Assembly: GCA_900315775.1 (NCBI GenBank)
Contig: ONAJ01000029.1
Span: 1 to 37,278, forward strand
Reading direction: 5' to 3'
DNA length: 37,278 bases
Origin: an uncultured Prevotella sp.
GTDB lineage: Bacteria > Bacteroidota > Bacteroidia > Bacteroidales > Bacteroidaceae
Shown here: positions 25,882 through 32,989 of the stretch, piece by piece
How the letters are laid out: every line of letters starts with the position of its first letter
Numbering within the stretch: the first letter of the stretch is position 1
The notes under the pieces: model-generated
Databases searched by the model: none
The model's input: only the letters and a program-made list of their open reading frames with translations
Told to the model about the DNA's origin: nothing
Program-made: the position numbers and the translations under genes

Positions 25882-26649
25882 ATGAAAAATAACAAACCGT
25901 TAATACTTATTTCGAACGACGATGGCTATCGTGCCAAAGGCATACAATGCCTTGTTGATATGGTAAAAGACTTTGGTGATGTCATAGTGTGTGCACCTAA
26001 CAGCGGACGCTCCGGAAGCTCACGGGCATTCACCGTCACCGATTCGCTGCGACTCATAAAACGACATGTGGAACCGGGAGTGGAGATGTGGTCGTGTACG
26101 GGAACTCCCGTTGACTGCGTGAAGATAGCCCTTTCACAGCTGTGCGACCGCAAACCGGACCTTGTCATCGGTGGCATAAATCACGGCGACAACGCCTCGG
26201 TGAATACTCATTATAGTGGTACTATGGGCGTGACGATGGAGGGATGTATGAAGTACATTCCGAGTATTGCCTTCTCCATCTGCACCCATGTCCCTGACCC
26301 CGATTTCGAACCGCTGCGTCCGTATATCCGCGACATGGTGCAACGAGTGCTTAAAGAGGGGCTTCCCAAGGGTATCTGCCTTAACGTGAACTTCCCTGTA
26401 TCAAAGCACTTCAAGGGTGTTAAGGTGTGCAGAATGGCGTTCGGCACGTGGGGCAACGAAATCGACAAACGTTCCCACCCAAGAGGGTTCGACTACTACT
26501 GGATGATTGGCGACTATACCAACGACGAGCCGAAGGCGGAAGATACCGACAACTGGGCGCTGACACACGGATATGTGGCTATAACACCGACAAAGATGGA
26601 CGTTACGGCATACGAGATAATGGACGACATAAGGAAATGGTACGAATAA
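25882..26649 (+). CDS. surE: 5'-nucleotidase SurE
   Basis: 255 residues; a metal-dependent nucleoside-monophosphate phosphatase. Family marks: LISNDDGYRAKGI (metal-binding Asp pair), CAPNSGRSGSSRAFTV, GTPVDCVKIAL, PDLVIGGINHGDN and YSGTMGVTMEG. Length is normal. It is followed 4 bases later by lpxB, with which it is probably cotranscribed from the -7 box at 25853-25860. Confidence 0.96.
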   Translation: MKNNKPLILISNDDGYRAKGIQCLVDMVKDFGDVIVCAPNSGRSGSSRAFTVTDSLRLIKRHVEPGVEMWSCTGTPVDCVKIALSQLCDRKPDLVIGGINHGDNASVNTHYSGTMGVTMEGCMKYIPSIAFSICTHVPDPDFEPLRPYIRDMVQRVLKEGLPKGICLNVNFPVSKHFKGVKVCRMAFGTWGNEIDKRSHPRGFDYYWMIGDYTNDEPKAEDTDNWALTHGYVAITPTKMDVTAYEIMDDIRKWYE

Positions 26650-26653
26650 AGGT

Positions 26654-27823
26654 ATGAAATACTATATCATTGTAGGCGAGGCGAGTGGTGACCTCCACGC
26701 ATCACACCTGATGCAGGCGCTGAAGAAGTACGACGCTGAGGCTGATTTTCGCTTCTTCGGAGGCGACAATATGGCGGCAGTGGGTGGCACACGGGTGCGC
26801 CATTACAAGGACCTGGCGTACATGGGCTTCATCCCCGTCTTGCTTCACCTGCGAACGATATTCCGTAACATGGACTTCTGCAAGAAGGACATCACTGCGT
26901 GGCAGCCCGACGCGGTAATCCTCGTCGATTACCCGGGATTCAACCTAAAGATAGCGAAATATCTCCGTAGTTCTCTCCTCTCTCCTCACTCCTCTCTCCT
27001 CTCTTCTCGCCCCTCGATATATTATTACATCTCCCCCAAACTATGGGCATGGAAGGAGTACCGCATAAGGAACATCAAACGCGACGTTGACGAGCTGTTT
27101 TCAATACTGCCCTTCGAGGTGCCTTTCTTCGAGAAGAAACATAACTATCCGATACACTACGTGGGTAATCCTACTGCCGACGAGGTGAGGGCGTTCAGAA
27201 CTGAATACAAGGAGACCTTCGACGACTTCTGCAAACGTCAAGGTCTTGAGAATAAACCGATTATAGCTCTTCTTGCAGGCTCACGAAAACAGGAGATCAA
27301 AGACAATCTGCCGGCTATGATCGAGGCATCGGAAAACTTCTCTGACTACCAACTTGTTCTGGCTGGTGCTCCGAGTATCGAGAAGGACTACTACGACAAG
27401 TTCTTGGAAGGTAAAAATGTAAAGTTCGTTGACAATGAGACCTATGCTCTTCTGAGTCACTCTGCTGCCGCCCTCGTGACCAGCGGAACGGCAACCCTTG
27501 AAACGGCGCTATTCAACGTGCCACAGGTGGTTTGCTACGAGACTCCTGTGCCCCGACTGATACGTTTTGCCTTCAATCATATCATCAAAGTGATGTATAT
27601 ATCACTTGTAAATCTTATTGCCGACGATGAGGTGGTGCCGGAACTGATGGCTGACCGCTTCACGGTGGACAATATTCGTACCTCTCTTGAGGCTATCCTG
27701 CCAGGCGGAAAGGATAGGGAGAAGATGCTCACTGCCTATAAGGAGGTGAGCAACAGACTTGGCGACCTCGTCGCTCCCGACAATGCCGCCCGTCAGATGG
27801 TCGAAATGCTAAATAATCGTTAG
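26654..27823 (+). CDS. lpxB: Lipid-A-disaccharide synthase
   Basis: 389 residues. It joins UDP-2,3-diacylglucosamine and lipid X to form the lipid A disaccharide at the inner face of the cytoplasmic membrane. Marks: MKYYIIVGEASGDLHASHL, FFGGDNMAAVGG, ILVDYPGFNLKIAKYL, YYYISPKLWAWKEYR, HYVGNPTADE, IALLAGSRKQEI, LVTSGTATLETALF. Between KYLR and IYYYISPK lies an in-frame insert of about 14 residues encoded by heptamers (26973-27014), absent from typical LpxB. The 3' end overlaps the convergent cdsA by 15 bases. Confidence 0.95.
   Translation: MKYYIIVGEASGDLHASHLMQALKKYDAEADFRFFGGDNMAAVGGTRVRHYKDLAYMGFIPVLLHLRTIFRNMDFCKKDITAWQPDAVILVDYPGFNLKIAKYLRSSLLSPHSSLLSSRPSIYYYISPKLWAWKEYRIRNIKRDVDELFSILPFEVPFFEKKHNYPIHYVGNPTADEVRAFRTEYKETFDDFCKRQGLENKPIIALLAGSRKQEIKDNLPAMIEASENFSDYQLVLAGAPSIEKDYYDKFLEGKNVKFVDNETYALLSHSAAALVTSGTATLETALFNVPQVVCYETPVPRLIRFAFNHIIKVMYISLVNLIADDEVVPELMADRFTVDNIRTSLEAILPGGKDREKMLTAYKEVSNRLGDLVAPDNAARQMVEMLNNR
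26973..27014 (+). repeat. Heptamer array inside lpxB
   Basis: Six units: CTCTCCT x2, CACTCCT, CTCTCCT, CTCTTCT, CGCCCCT. The 42 bp keep frame and encode a Ser/Leu/Pro-rich insert (SLLSPHSSLLSSRPS). The gene stays open. Confidence 0.9.
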
Positions 27824-28663
27824 GGTATAGACATATACCACCGCTGCTGGGAACGCCATCAGCGAGGAGTCGAAACGGTCTAACATTCCACCGTGACCGG
27901 GTAGGATGTTGCCGCTGTCCTTAATGCCTAAGGTACGCTTGAAAAGACTCTCCACAAGGTCGCCCCATGTGCCGAAGACAACGACAACGAGACCGAGACC
28001 GATCCACTCGAGAGGAGAGAGGAGAGAGTAGAGAGGAGAGTAGTTCTCTACGAGTTGCGAGATGGCAAAGGCGGCTAAAACAACAACCACTGCTCCACCA
28101 ATACTTCCTTCCCAACTCTTCTTAGGACTGATACGTGGGAACAGACGGTGCTTGCCTAACAGCGAACCTATGCAGTAAGCGCCTGTGTCGTTGAGCCACA
28201 GGAAGATAAATACCGACAGCGGCAGGATGGCATTGAACTGTACTATGCCGTCGGGGGTGCCGTTGAAGGCAAGAACGCTTATTGTGGAGAAGGGTAGGGC
28301 GATATACATCTGTGACAACATAGTGTATGCCCAGTTGTTTATGGGGTTTGGCTGTTTAAGATACAACTCGCTGATAAACAGATAGACTATCGTCAGGAGG
28401 TATGGTATGAAGACGGCTCCAGTAGGTGTTATGCCGGAAGAGAAACCCGCTACGGCAACGAAGAAATAAACTCCTGCAACGGTACAGATAAAACGGTTTA
28501 CCTGCACTTCCTCGATGTCGTTGGCAAGTCCTGTAAACTCCCATATCGTCAGTCCTGTGACAAGTGCAAACAGAAAGACCATCGCTGTGGGGTCCAAGAA
28601 ACTTGCAACTATGGCAGCGACAAAAAGCACGCCTGTGATAGCTCTAACAATAAAATTCTTCAT
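27809..28663 (-). CDS. cdsA: Phosphatidate cytidylyltransferase
   Basis: 284 residues, multi-pass membrane protein making CDP-diacylglycerol. The CDP-alcohol signature is near the C-terminus: SLFKRTLGIKDSGNILPGHG, then GMLDRFDS. KKSWEGSIGG and LWLNDTGAYCIGSLLGKH are also typical. A loop between helices (NYSPLYSLLSPLEW) is encoded by a heptamer array (28011-28045). It follows ftsH across a heptamer array and converges on lpxB with a 15-base overlap of the coding ends. Confidence 0.95.
   Translation of the reverse strand: MKNFIVRAITGVLFVAAIVASFLDPTAMVFLFALVTGLTIWEFTGLANDIEEVQVNRFICTVAGVYFFVAVAGFSSGITPTGAVFIPYLLTIVYLFISELYLKQPNPINNWAYTMLSQMYIALPFSTISVLAFNGTPDGIVQFNAILPLSVFIFLWLNDTGAYCIGSLLGKHRLFPRISPKKSWEGSIGGAVVVVLAAFAISQLVENYSPLYSLLSPLEWIGLGLVVVVFGTWGDLVESLFKRTLGIKDSGNILPGHGGMLDRFDSSLMAFPAAVVYVYTLTII
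28011..28045 (-). repeat. Heptamer array inside cdsA
   Basis: Plus-strand units AGAGGAG x2, AGAGTAG, AGAGGAG, AGTAGTT; the coding strand reads CTCCTCT, the same unit as in lpxB. It encodes the loop YSPLYSLLSP in frame. Confidence 0.85.
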
Positions 28664-28673
28664 AGGTATCTTT

Positions 28674-28715
28674 TTAACTCTTAACTCTTAACTCTTAACT
28701 CTTAACTCTTAACTC
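28674..28715 (-). repeat. Heptamer array I (TTAACTC type), six units
   Basis: Six perfect TTAACTC units (GAGTTAA on the minus strand). The first minus-strand unit supplies the ftsH stop codon (AGT TAA) and the array then fills the gap to the cdsA leader (AAAGATACCT then ATG). Confidence 0.95.
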
Positions 28716-30628
28716 TTGATAATCTCCTCACTTCTACTCGCCCACGGACGCTTGCCGAAGATGCGCTCTACGTCCTCTGCAAAGATTACCTCGCGCTCTA
28801 TGAGCAGCTCCGCCAGCTCCTTATGACCTTCCTTGTGCTCGTTGAGGATTTCCTTCGCTCTCTTATACTGCTGGTCAATCATCTTCAGCACCTCGTCGTC
28901 CATTATCTTGGCGGTGGTCTCCGAGTATGGCTTCTGGAAGTTGTATTCGTTGTTGTTATAGAAACTGATGTTCGGCAGTTTCTCACTCATTCCGGCATAG
29001 GCTATCATGCCGTAAACACTCTTGGTGACACGCTCAAGGTCGTTCATCGCACCGGTGGAGATCTGTCCTATGAAGAGCTCCTCGGCAGCCCTGCCGCCTA
29101 ACAGCGCACATATCTCGTCGAGCATGGCTTCCTTCGTGGTTATCTGTCGCTCTTCGGGCATGTACCACGCTGCTCCGAGAGCCCTTCCACGAGGAACGAT
29201 GGTTACCTTGACTAGCGGATTGGCGTGTTCACAGAACCACGATATGGTGGCATGACCTGCCTCGTGGATGGCTATAGAACGCTTCTCCTGTGCTGTGAGC
29301 ACCTTCGACTTCTTCTCCAAACCGCCAATGATTCTATCTACGGCGTCTAAGAAGTCTTGCTTCTCCACCACTTTCTTGTCGTGACGTGCCGCAATAAGTG
29401 CTGCCTCGTTACAAACGTTTGCTATGTCGGCACCCGAGAATCCTGGTGTCTGACGTGCCAACTGGTCTATGTCGAGGTTCTTATCTACCTTCACCGGCTT
29501 CAGGTGTACCTGGAATATCGCCCTGCGCTCGTTGAGGTCGGGCAGGTCAACATTTATCTGTCTGTCGAAACGTCCTGCACGCAACAGTGCGGAGTCGAGC
29601 ATATCTACACGGTTTGTCGCTGCAAGGACAATGACACCGCTGTTCGTGCCGAAGCCGTCCATCTCGGTGAGCAGGGCATTCAACGTATTCTCGCGTTCGT
29701 CGTTGCCGCCCATCGCGGGGTTCTTGGAACGGGCACGTCCTACTGCGTCAATCTCGTCAATGAAGATGATACAAGGTGCCTTCTCCTTAGCCTGACGGAA
29801 GGCGTCGCGCACACGACTGGCACCGACACCGACGAACATCTCCACGAAGTCGGAACCCGACATCGAGAAGAAAGGCACTCCTGCTTCTCCGGCAACGGCC
29901 TTCGCCAACAGCGTCTTTCCTGTTCCCGGAGGTCCTACGAGCAGCGCACCCTTGGGAATCTTTCCTCCTAAGTCGGTGTATTTCTTGGGGTTCTTAAGGA
30001 ACTCAACAATCTCCTGAACCTCCTGCTTAGCACCTTCCTGACCGGCAACGTCCTTGAACGTCACCTCCATCTTGTTGCTCTTCTCGTAAATCTTCGCCTT
30101 GCTCTTGCCGACGTTGAAGACACCACCGCCTCCGCCGCCTCCCATCCTGTTCATGATGAGGAACCAGAATCCGATGATGAGAATCCACGGTGCTATACTT
30201 ATTAATATATCTACAAGACCGTTGGAACGCTTGTTCTCGTAGCTGAAGTCGCCCTTGAAGATGCCTTCGTTACGCTTCTCCTCTACGAAACTCTCTACCT
30301 TGTCTATGCTGCCGTACTCCACCTTCACAAAGGGATTCTTGCCGGTCTCCTTCACGCCCTGCTTGAATACCTTTCTTATATGTTCCGGTTTGACGTACAT
30401 CTGTAGCGTTCCGTCACTCTTGTTTACCACTATTTTCTGTGCATAGCCCTTGTTCACCATAGCCTGAAACTCCACGTACGAAGCTGTCTTGCTTATGCTG
30501 CTGTTCTGACCTATGCTGTCGTCGCCCATAAAGAATACTGCCATCAGTCCGATGGCTACTATAAGATACACCCAAGTCATATTGAACTTAGGCATCTTAG
30601 GCTGGTTGTTCTTATTTTTCTGTTCCAT
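28709..30628 (-). CDS. ftsH: ATP-dependent zinc metalloprotease FtsH
   Basis: 639 residues from ATG 30628. An N-terminal membrane helix ([17 protein letters not shown]), a periplasmic domain, a second helix ([19 protein letters not shown]), a Gly-rich linker, then the AAA+ module (Walker A GPPGTGKT at 232-239, [14 protein letters not shown]) and the protease with HEAGH at 455-459. It degrades membrane and regulatory proteins. A GTG at 30637 is also open, but the ATG overlaps the rsfS stop (TAATG), suggesting coupling. The final residues and stop codon lie in a heptamer array. Confidence 0.97.
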   Translation of the reverse strand: MEQKNKNNQPKMPKFNMTWVYLIVAIGLMAVFFMGDDSIGQNSSISKTASYVEFQAMVNKGYAQKIVVNKSDGTLQMYVKPEHIRKVFKQGVKETGKNPFVKVEYGSIDKVESFVEEKRNEGIFKGDFSYENKRSNGLVDILISIAPWILIIGFWFLIMNRMGGGGGGGVFNVGKSKAKIYEKSNKMEVTFKDVAGQEGAKQEVQEIVEFLKNPKKYTDLGGKIPKGALLVGPPGTGKTLLAKAVAGEAGVPFFSMSGSDFVEMFVGVGASRVRDAFRQAKEKAPCIIFIDEIDAVGRARSKNPAMGGNDERENTLNALLTEMDGFGTNSGVIVLAATNRVDMLDSALLRAGRFDRQINVDLPDLNERRAIFQVHLKPVKVDKNLDIDQLARQTPGFSGADIANVCNEAALIAARHDKKVVEKQDFLDAVDRIIGGLEKKSKVLTAQEKRSIAIHEAGHATISWFCEHANPLVKVTIVPRGRALGAAWYMPEERQITTKEAMLDEICALLGGRAAEELFIGQISTGAMNDLERVTKSVYGMIAYAGMSEKLPNISFYNNNEYNFQKPYSETTAKIMDDEVLKMIDQQYKRAKEILNEHKEGHKELAELLIEREVIFAEDVERIFGKRPWASRSEEIIKS

Positions 30629-30954
30629 TATTCCCACAAACCTTCTAAGTCATAGAACTCCCTGACGTCGGGAAGAAATATGTGTACTATAACATCGGTG
30701 TAGTCTATTGCTACCCATTGTCCGTTCTCTTTTCCTACTATATTGACTGGTTTCTCGCCCAAATCTACTCGTACAGTCTCCTCAACGGAGTCGGTAAGCG
30801 CATCTACCTGAGTCGGTGAATTGCCTGTACATATAACAAAATAGTCACAAATGGAGCCTTCGGCACCCGTGAGGTCAGTCACGGAAATATCTATGCCTTT
30901 CTTCTCTTCCAGTCCTTTAACAACCGTCTTAACTAATTCTTTCGTTTTATTCAT
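30628..30954 (-). CDS. rsfS: Ribosomal silencing factor RsfS (Iojap family)
   Basis: 108 residues from ATG 30954. It binds uL14 of the large subunit and blocks subunit joining in starvation. Family marks: GLEEKKGIDISVTDLTG, ICDYFVICTGNSPTQVDALT, and GQWVAIDYTDVIVHIF. A TTG at 30963 would add three residues but overlaps the -7 promoter box (30961-30968), so the ATG is preferred. With the promoter ending 6 bases before the ATG, the mRNA is leaderless or nearly so. Its stop overlaps the ftsH start. Confidence 0.95.
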   Translation of the reverse strand: MNKTKELVKTVVKGLEEKKGIDISVTDLTGAEGSICDYFVICTGNSPTQVDALTDSVEETVRVDLGEKPVNIVGKENGQWVAIDYTDVIVHIFLPDVREFYDLEGLWE

Positions 30955-30960
30955 GGGGGG

Positions 30961-30991
30961 CAAAGTTACGAATAAGCGAGAACAAAACCAA
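30961..30991 (-). promoter_or_regulatory. rsfS-ftsH-cdsA promoter
   Basis: Minus strand: TTG (30989-30991), 20 bases, TAACTTTG (30961-30968). The spacer holds TCTCGCTTATTCG, shared with the promoters at 131-162 and 3568-3597. The rest of 30992-31240 is gene-free: a decayed second copy of the same motif (TATATTTG, minus strand, 31121-31128), an inverted GCATAC/GTATGC pair at about 31137-31166, and two copies of TTTTTGTCGAG. Confidence 0.82.
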
Positions 30992-31258
30992 AAATATTTT
31001 ATTTTTTTATTGATTTAGGTTGAGAAGCTGGAGATTTTAATCTCAAAGGTTCTCAAAATAAATCAATGTGAAAGAGAAATCTTTCTTCTTTTTGTCGAGC
31101 GGAAGTAAGTTCGGCGAAGCCAAATATACGAATAAGCATACGAAATAGTTCTATTCAAAAGTATGCGAGAGTACTTTCGACAAAGCTAAAAGTTACAAAT
31201 TGAAAGTATCTTTTTGTCGAGTTTAAAATAAAATTATTTGAGATTTTTTTGCAAAAAC

Positions 31259-31292
31259 CTTTGGCGATTCAAAAAAAAACACTACCTTTGCA
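31259..31292 (+). promoter_or_regulatory. tRNA-Gln promoter
   Basis: CTTTGG followed by 19 bases and TACCTTTG (about 31284-31291), ending about 40 bases before the tRNA. It fits the Bacteroidetes consensus well. Confidence 0.78.
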
Positions 31293-31330
31293 CCCGCATT
31301 TCGAAAAAACGAGGTGCGAAAACAAGACTT

Positions 31331-31401
31331 TGGGGTATGGTGTAATGGTAACACTACAGATTCTGGTCCTGTCATTCTTGGTTCGAGTCCGAGTACCCCA
31401 A
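31331..31401 (+). tRNA. tRNA-Gln (anticodon CTG)
   Basis: Cloverleaf: acceptor TGGGGTA/TACCCCA, D-stem GTG/CAC, anticodon stem ACAGA/CCTGT, loop TTCTGGT with CTG at 31363-31365 (reads CAG), T-arm CTTGG/CCGAG with loop TTCGAGT. The pair closing the anticodon loop is an A-C mismatch. The 3' CCA is not encoded. A strong promoter and terminator bracket it. Confidence 0.94.
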
Positions 31402-31405
31402 CAGA

Positions 31406-31450
31406 AGATGTCGCGAGTTCAAAAAGAGCTCGCGACATCTCTTTTTATCT
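31406..31450 (+). terminator. Intrinsic terminator of tRNA-Gln
   Basis: Stem AGATGTCGCGAG (31406-31417) and CTCGCGACATCT (31429-31440), 11-base loop, followed by CTTTTTAT. Confidence 0.92.
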
Positions 31451-31535
31451 CCATATTTTGTAAAAATATGGGAAGAAAGTGATGTTTTTTTGCAAAATTC
31501 TTCGATTTTCATTCTTTCCTTTATTCTTTTTTCCG

Positions 31536-31543
31536 TACCTTTG
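31536..31543 (+). promoter_or_regulatory. -7 element of the NusG-like gene
   Basis: TACCTTTG, preceded by a T-rich stretch without a good TTTG -33 box. The resulting leader of about 85 bases carries a small hairpin (GAGTCT TTGC AGACT) near 31556. Nothing else is seen in 31451-31535. Confidence 0.68.
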
Positions 31544-31630
31544 CAGCGTTTTATCGAGTCTTTGCAGACTGATAGAGCATAAAAAAACATACTAGGTTTA
31601 TCAGAAAATTGTCCTATTTTCGACGTTATT

Positions 31631-32353
31631 ATGATGCGAACCACTACTGAAACTACTCAGTCTGGCGTCAATGTTACGGGCGCGGGACACACCGACTCTT
31701 GTCCTTACGTTTCCTACATGGAAGCACTCGTTGACGGCAACGACATTAGTCGTTATGACGACCTCGGTCCTGATGACGACAGTACAGACAGCGAGATACG
31801 TTGGTACCCAATGCGTATCCGTCATTCCAACGCAAGAAAAGCATTCGATGTCCGTCAGGCTCTTTACGAGAAGGGTTTTACAACATATCTCCGACTGGAA
31901 TATAGCGAACAGGTGAAGAAACAAGAACTTCGCGTCATCGCAAAACCAGTATTCACCAATCTCATCTTCGTCCAGGTACGGAAGAAAATAATCCGTAAAC
32001 TCAAAGGCTGCGACTCGTCGCTGACCTCCCTGCAATTCATGACGAAGGTAAAGCACGACAAATACGAACGTGCAGAAGTCCTCTCGGTACCCGACCGCGA
32101 AATGATGAACTTCATCGATGCGGAGACACGTGAAGACCCCAACCAGCAGCGCAAACGGTGGCAATATAACGACAACCTCGCCAAACCAGGCCGTAAGGTG
32201 CGCATCCTCCGCGGACCCTTCGTAGGCATCAAGGGCGAGATAAAGAACTTCAAGACCCATCGTGTCGTCGTCGTCAAACTCGACGGCCTCGGTCTCGCCA
32301 ACGTCATCACCCGCGTCCCCAAAAAGGACCTCGAATTCTACGACGGAGAGTGA
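31631..32353 (+). CDS. UpxY-like specialised NusG antiterminator
   Basis: 240 residues. The NGN domain starts at about 57 (RWYPMRIRHSNARKAFDVRQ) and a KOW motif is near the C-terminus (RKVRILRGPFVGIKGEIKNF). NusG paralogues of this type (UpxY, RfaH, LoaP) promote transcription through long operons; in Bacteroides they usually head capsule loci, but no polysaccharide gene follows here. The first 55 residues form an acidic, Thr/Asp-rich extension (DDLGPDDDSTDSE) that is unusual. It has its own promoter and a leader of about 85 bases. The next gene begins 24 bases later. Confidence 0.88.
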   Translation: MMRTTTETTQSGVNVTGAGHTDSCPYVSYMEALVDGNDISRYDDLGPDDDSTDSEIRWYPMRIRHSNARKAFDVRQALYEKGFTTYLRLEYSEQVKKQELRVIAKPVFTNLIFVQVRKKIIRKLKGCDSSLTSLQFMTKVKHDKYERAEVLSVPDREMMNFIDAETREDPNQQRKRWQYNDNLAKPGRKVRILRGPFVGIKGEIKNFKTHRVVVVKLDGLGLANVITRVPKKDLEFYDGE

Positions 32354-32376
32354 AAGATAACCCAGAACCCATAATC

Positions 32377-32899
32377 ATGACACAACTTTCAGATAAGGAC
32401 CATAAGGCACAAATGGCGGATATGGCGTCATTCGACGAGCAGATGCCGTGCGTGGGCATTTTCTGGTACGACCCTGAAGAGCACAACTTCTTTGGGGTGC
32501 ATAAGAAGGAAATAACTCCAAAGATGGTGGAAGAGGCAGCCGAAAAAGGCATACCTTTCATCAACTATCCCAAGTTGCATCGCCAAATTTGGGCAAAGGA
32601 GTTCTTCAAAGCTCAGGCGAAGGGTGAGCGTACTAAGTTTGAGGGCGATTACACTCTGGTGCCTCGTGGCCGCGTTGCATGGAACGTTAATAAGTTCATT
32701 GTGTTGGTGGGTAAGTGGGCAGAACCAATACAGGAAGAACTCACTGAGTTGCTGGAACAGGAATTCTCCCTCCCGTGCTTTGAATTCGTCTATGACCATC
32801 ACTGGGATCTCGGACACGGCTGGTCTGGCGATATGCCCACCAGCCGATGAAGGCGGAAAAACCAAGAAAGACTTCTTTGAATGGTACTACAATAATTAA
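32377..32899 (+). pseudogene. Unknown conserved-looking gene with a 3' frameshift
   Basis: From ATG 32377 a 157-residue frame runs to a TGA at 32848-32850 (ends SGDMPTSR). I do not recognise the family; it has GIFWYDPEEHNFFGVHKKEI, DYTLVPRGRVAWNV and FVYDHHWDLGHGWSG. In a shifted frame just after GDM the sequence continues as PPADEGGKTKKDFFEWYYNN, a plausible natural C-terminus stopping at 32899. Removing one C from the CCC at 32836-32838 would join them. So the gene is probably frameshifted (or the C-run is a sequence error), losing about 18 tail residues. An in-frame GTG at 32350 is a less likely start. The gene may ride on the NusG-like transcript. Confidence 0.72.
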
Positions 32900-32989
32900 A
32901 GGTAAAGTGGATCAGTAGAACCGTCCATCTGATCTTAATCTTTGCGCTGATCTTCGTAATTTTGTTCCTAAGTAAATTGTTTCATAGCA

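Noticed and set aside
31223-31644. Short open frames on both strands over tRNA-Gln
   Set aside because: They run through the tRNA and its terminator stem and have no protein-like features.
31331-32899. Integration of an island at tRNA-Gln
   Set aside because: No second copy of the tRNA 3' end and no integrase gene are seen in the window; a strong terminator and an intact tRNA leave no sign of an att site.
32910-32960. GATCAG/CTGATC inverted repeat and CTGATCTT direct repeat before the ATPase gene as an operator or attachment site
   Set aside because: The matches are 6 to 8 bases in a simple-sequence context and could be chance; noted only as a possible regulatory region with a TAATTTTG box near 32956.
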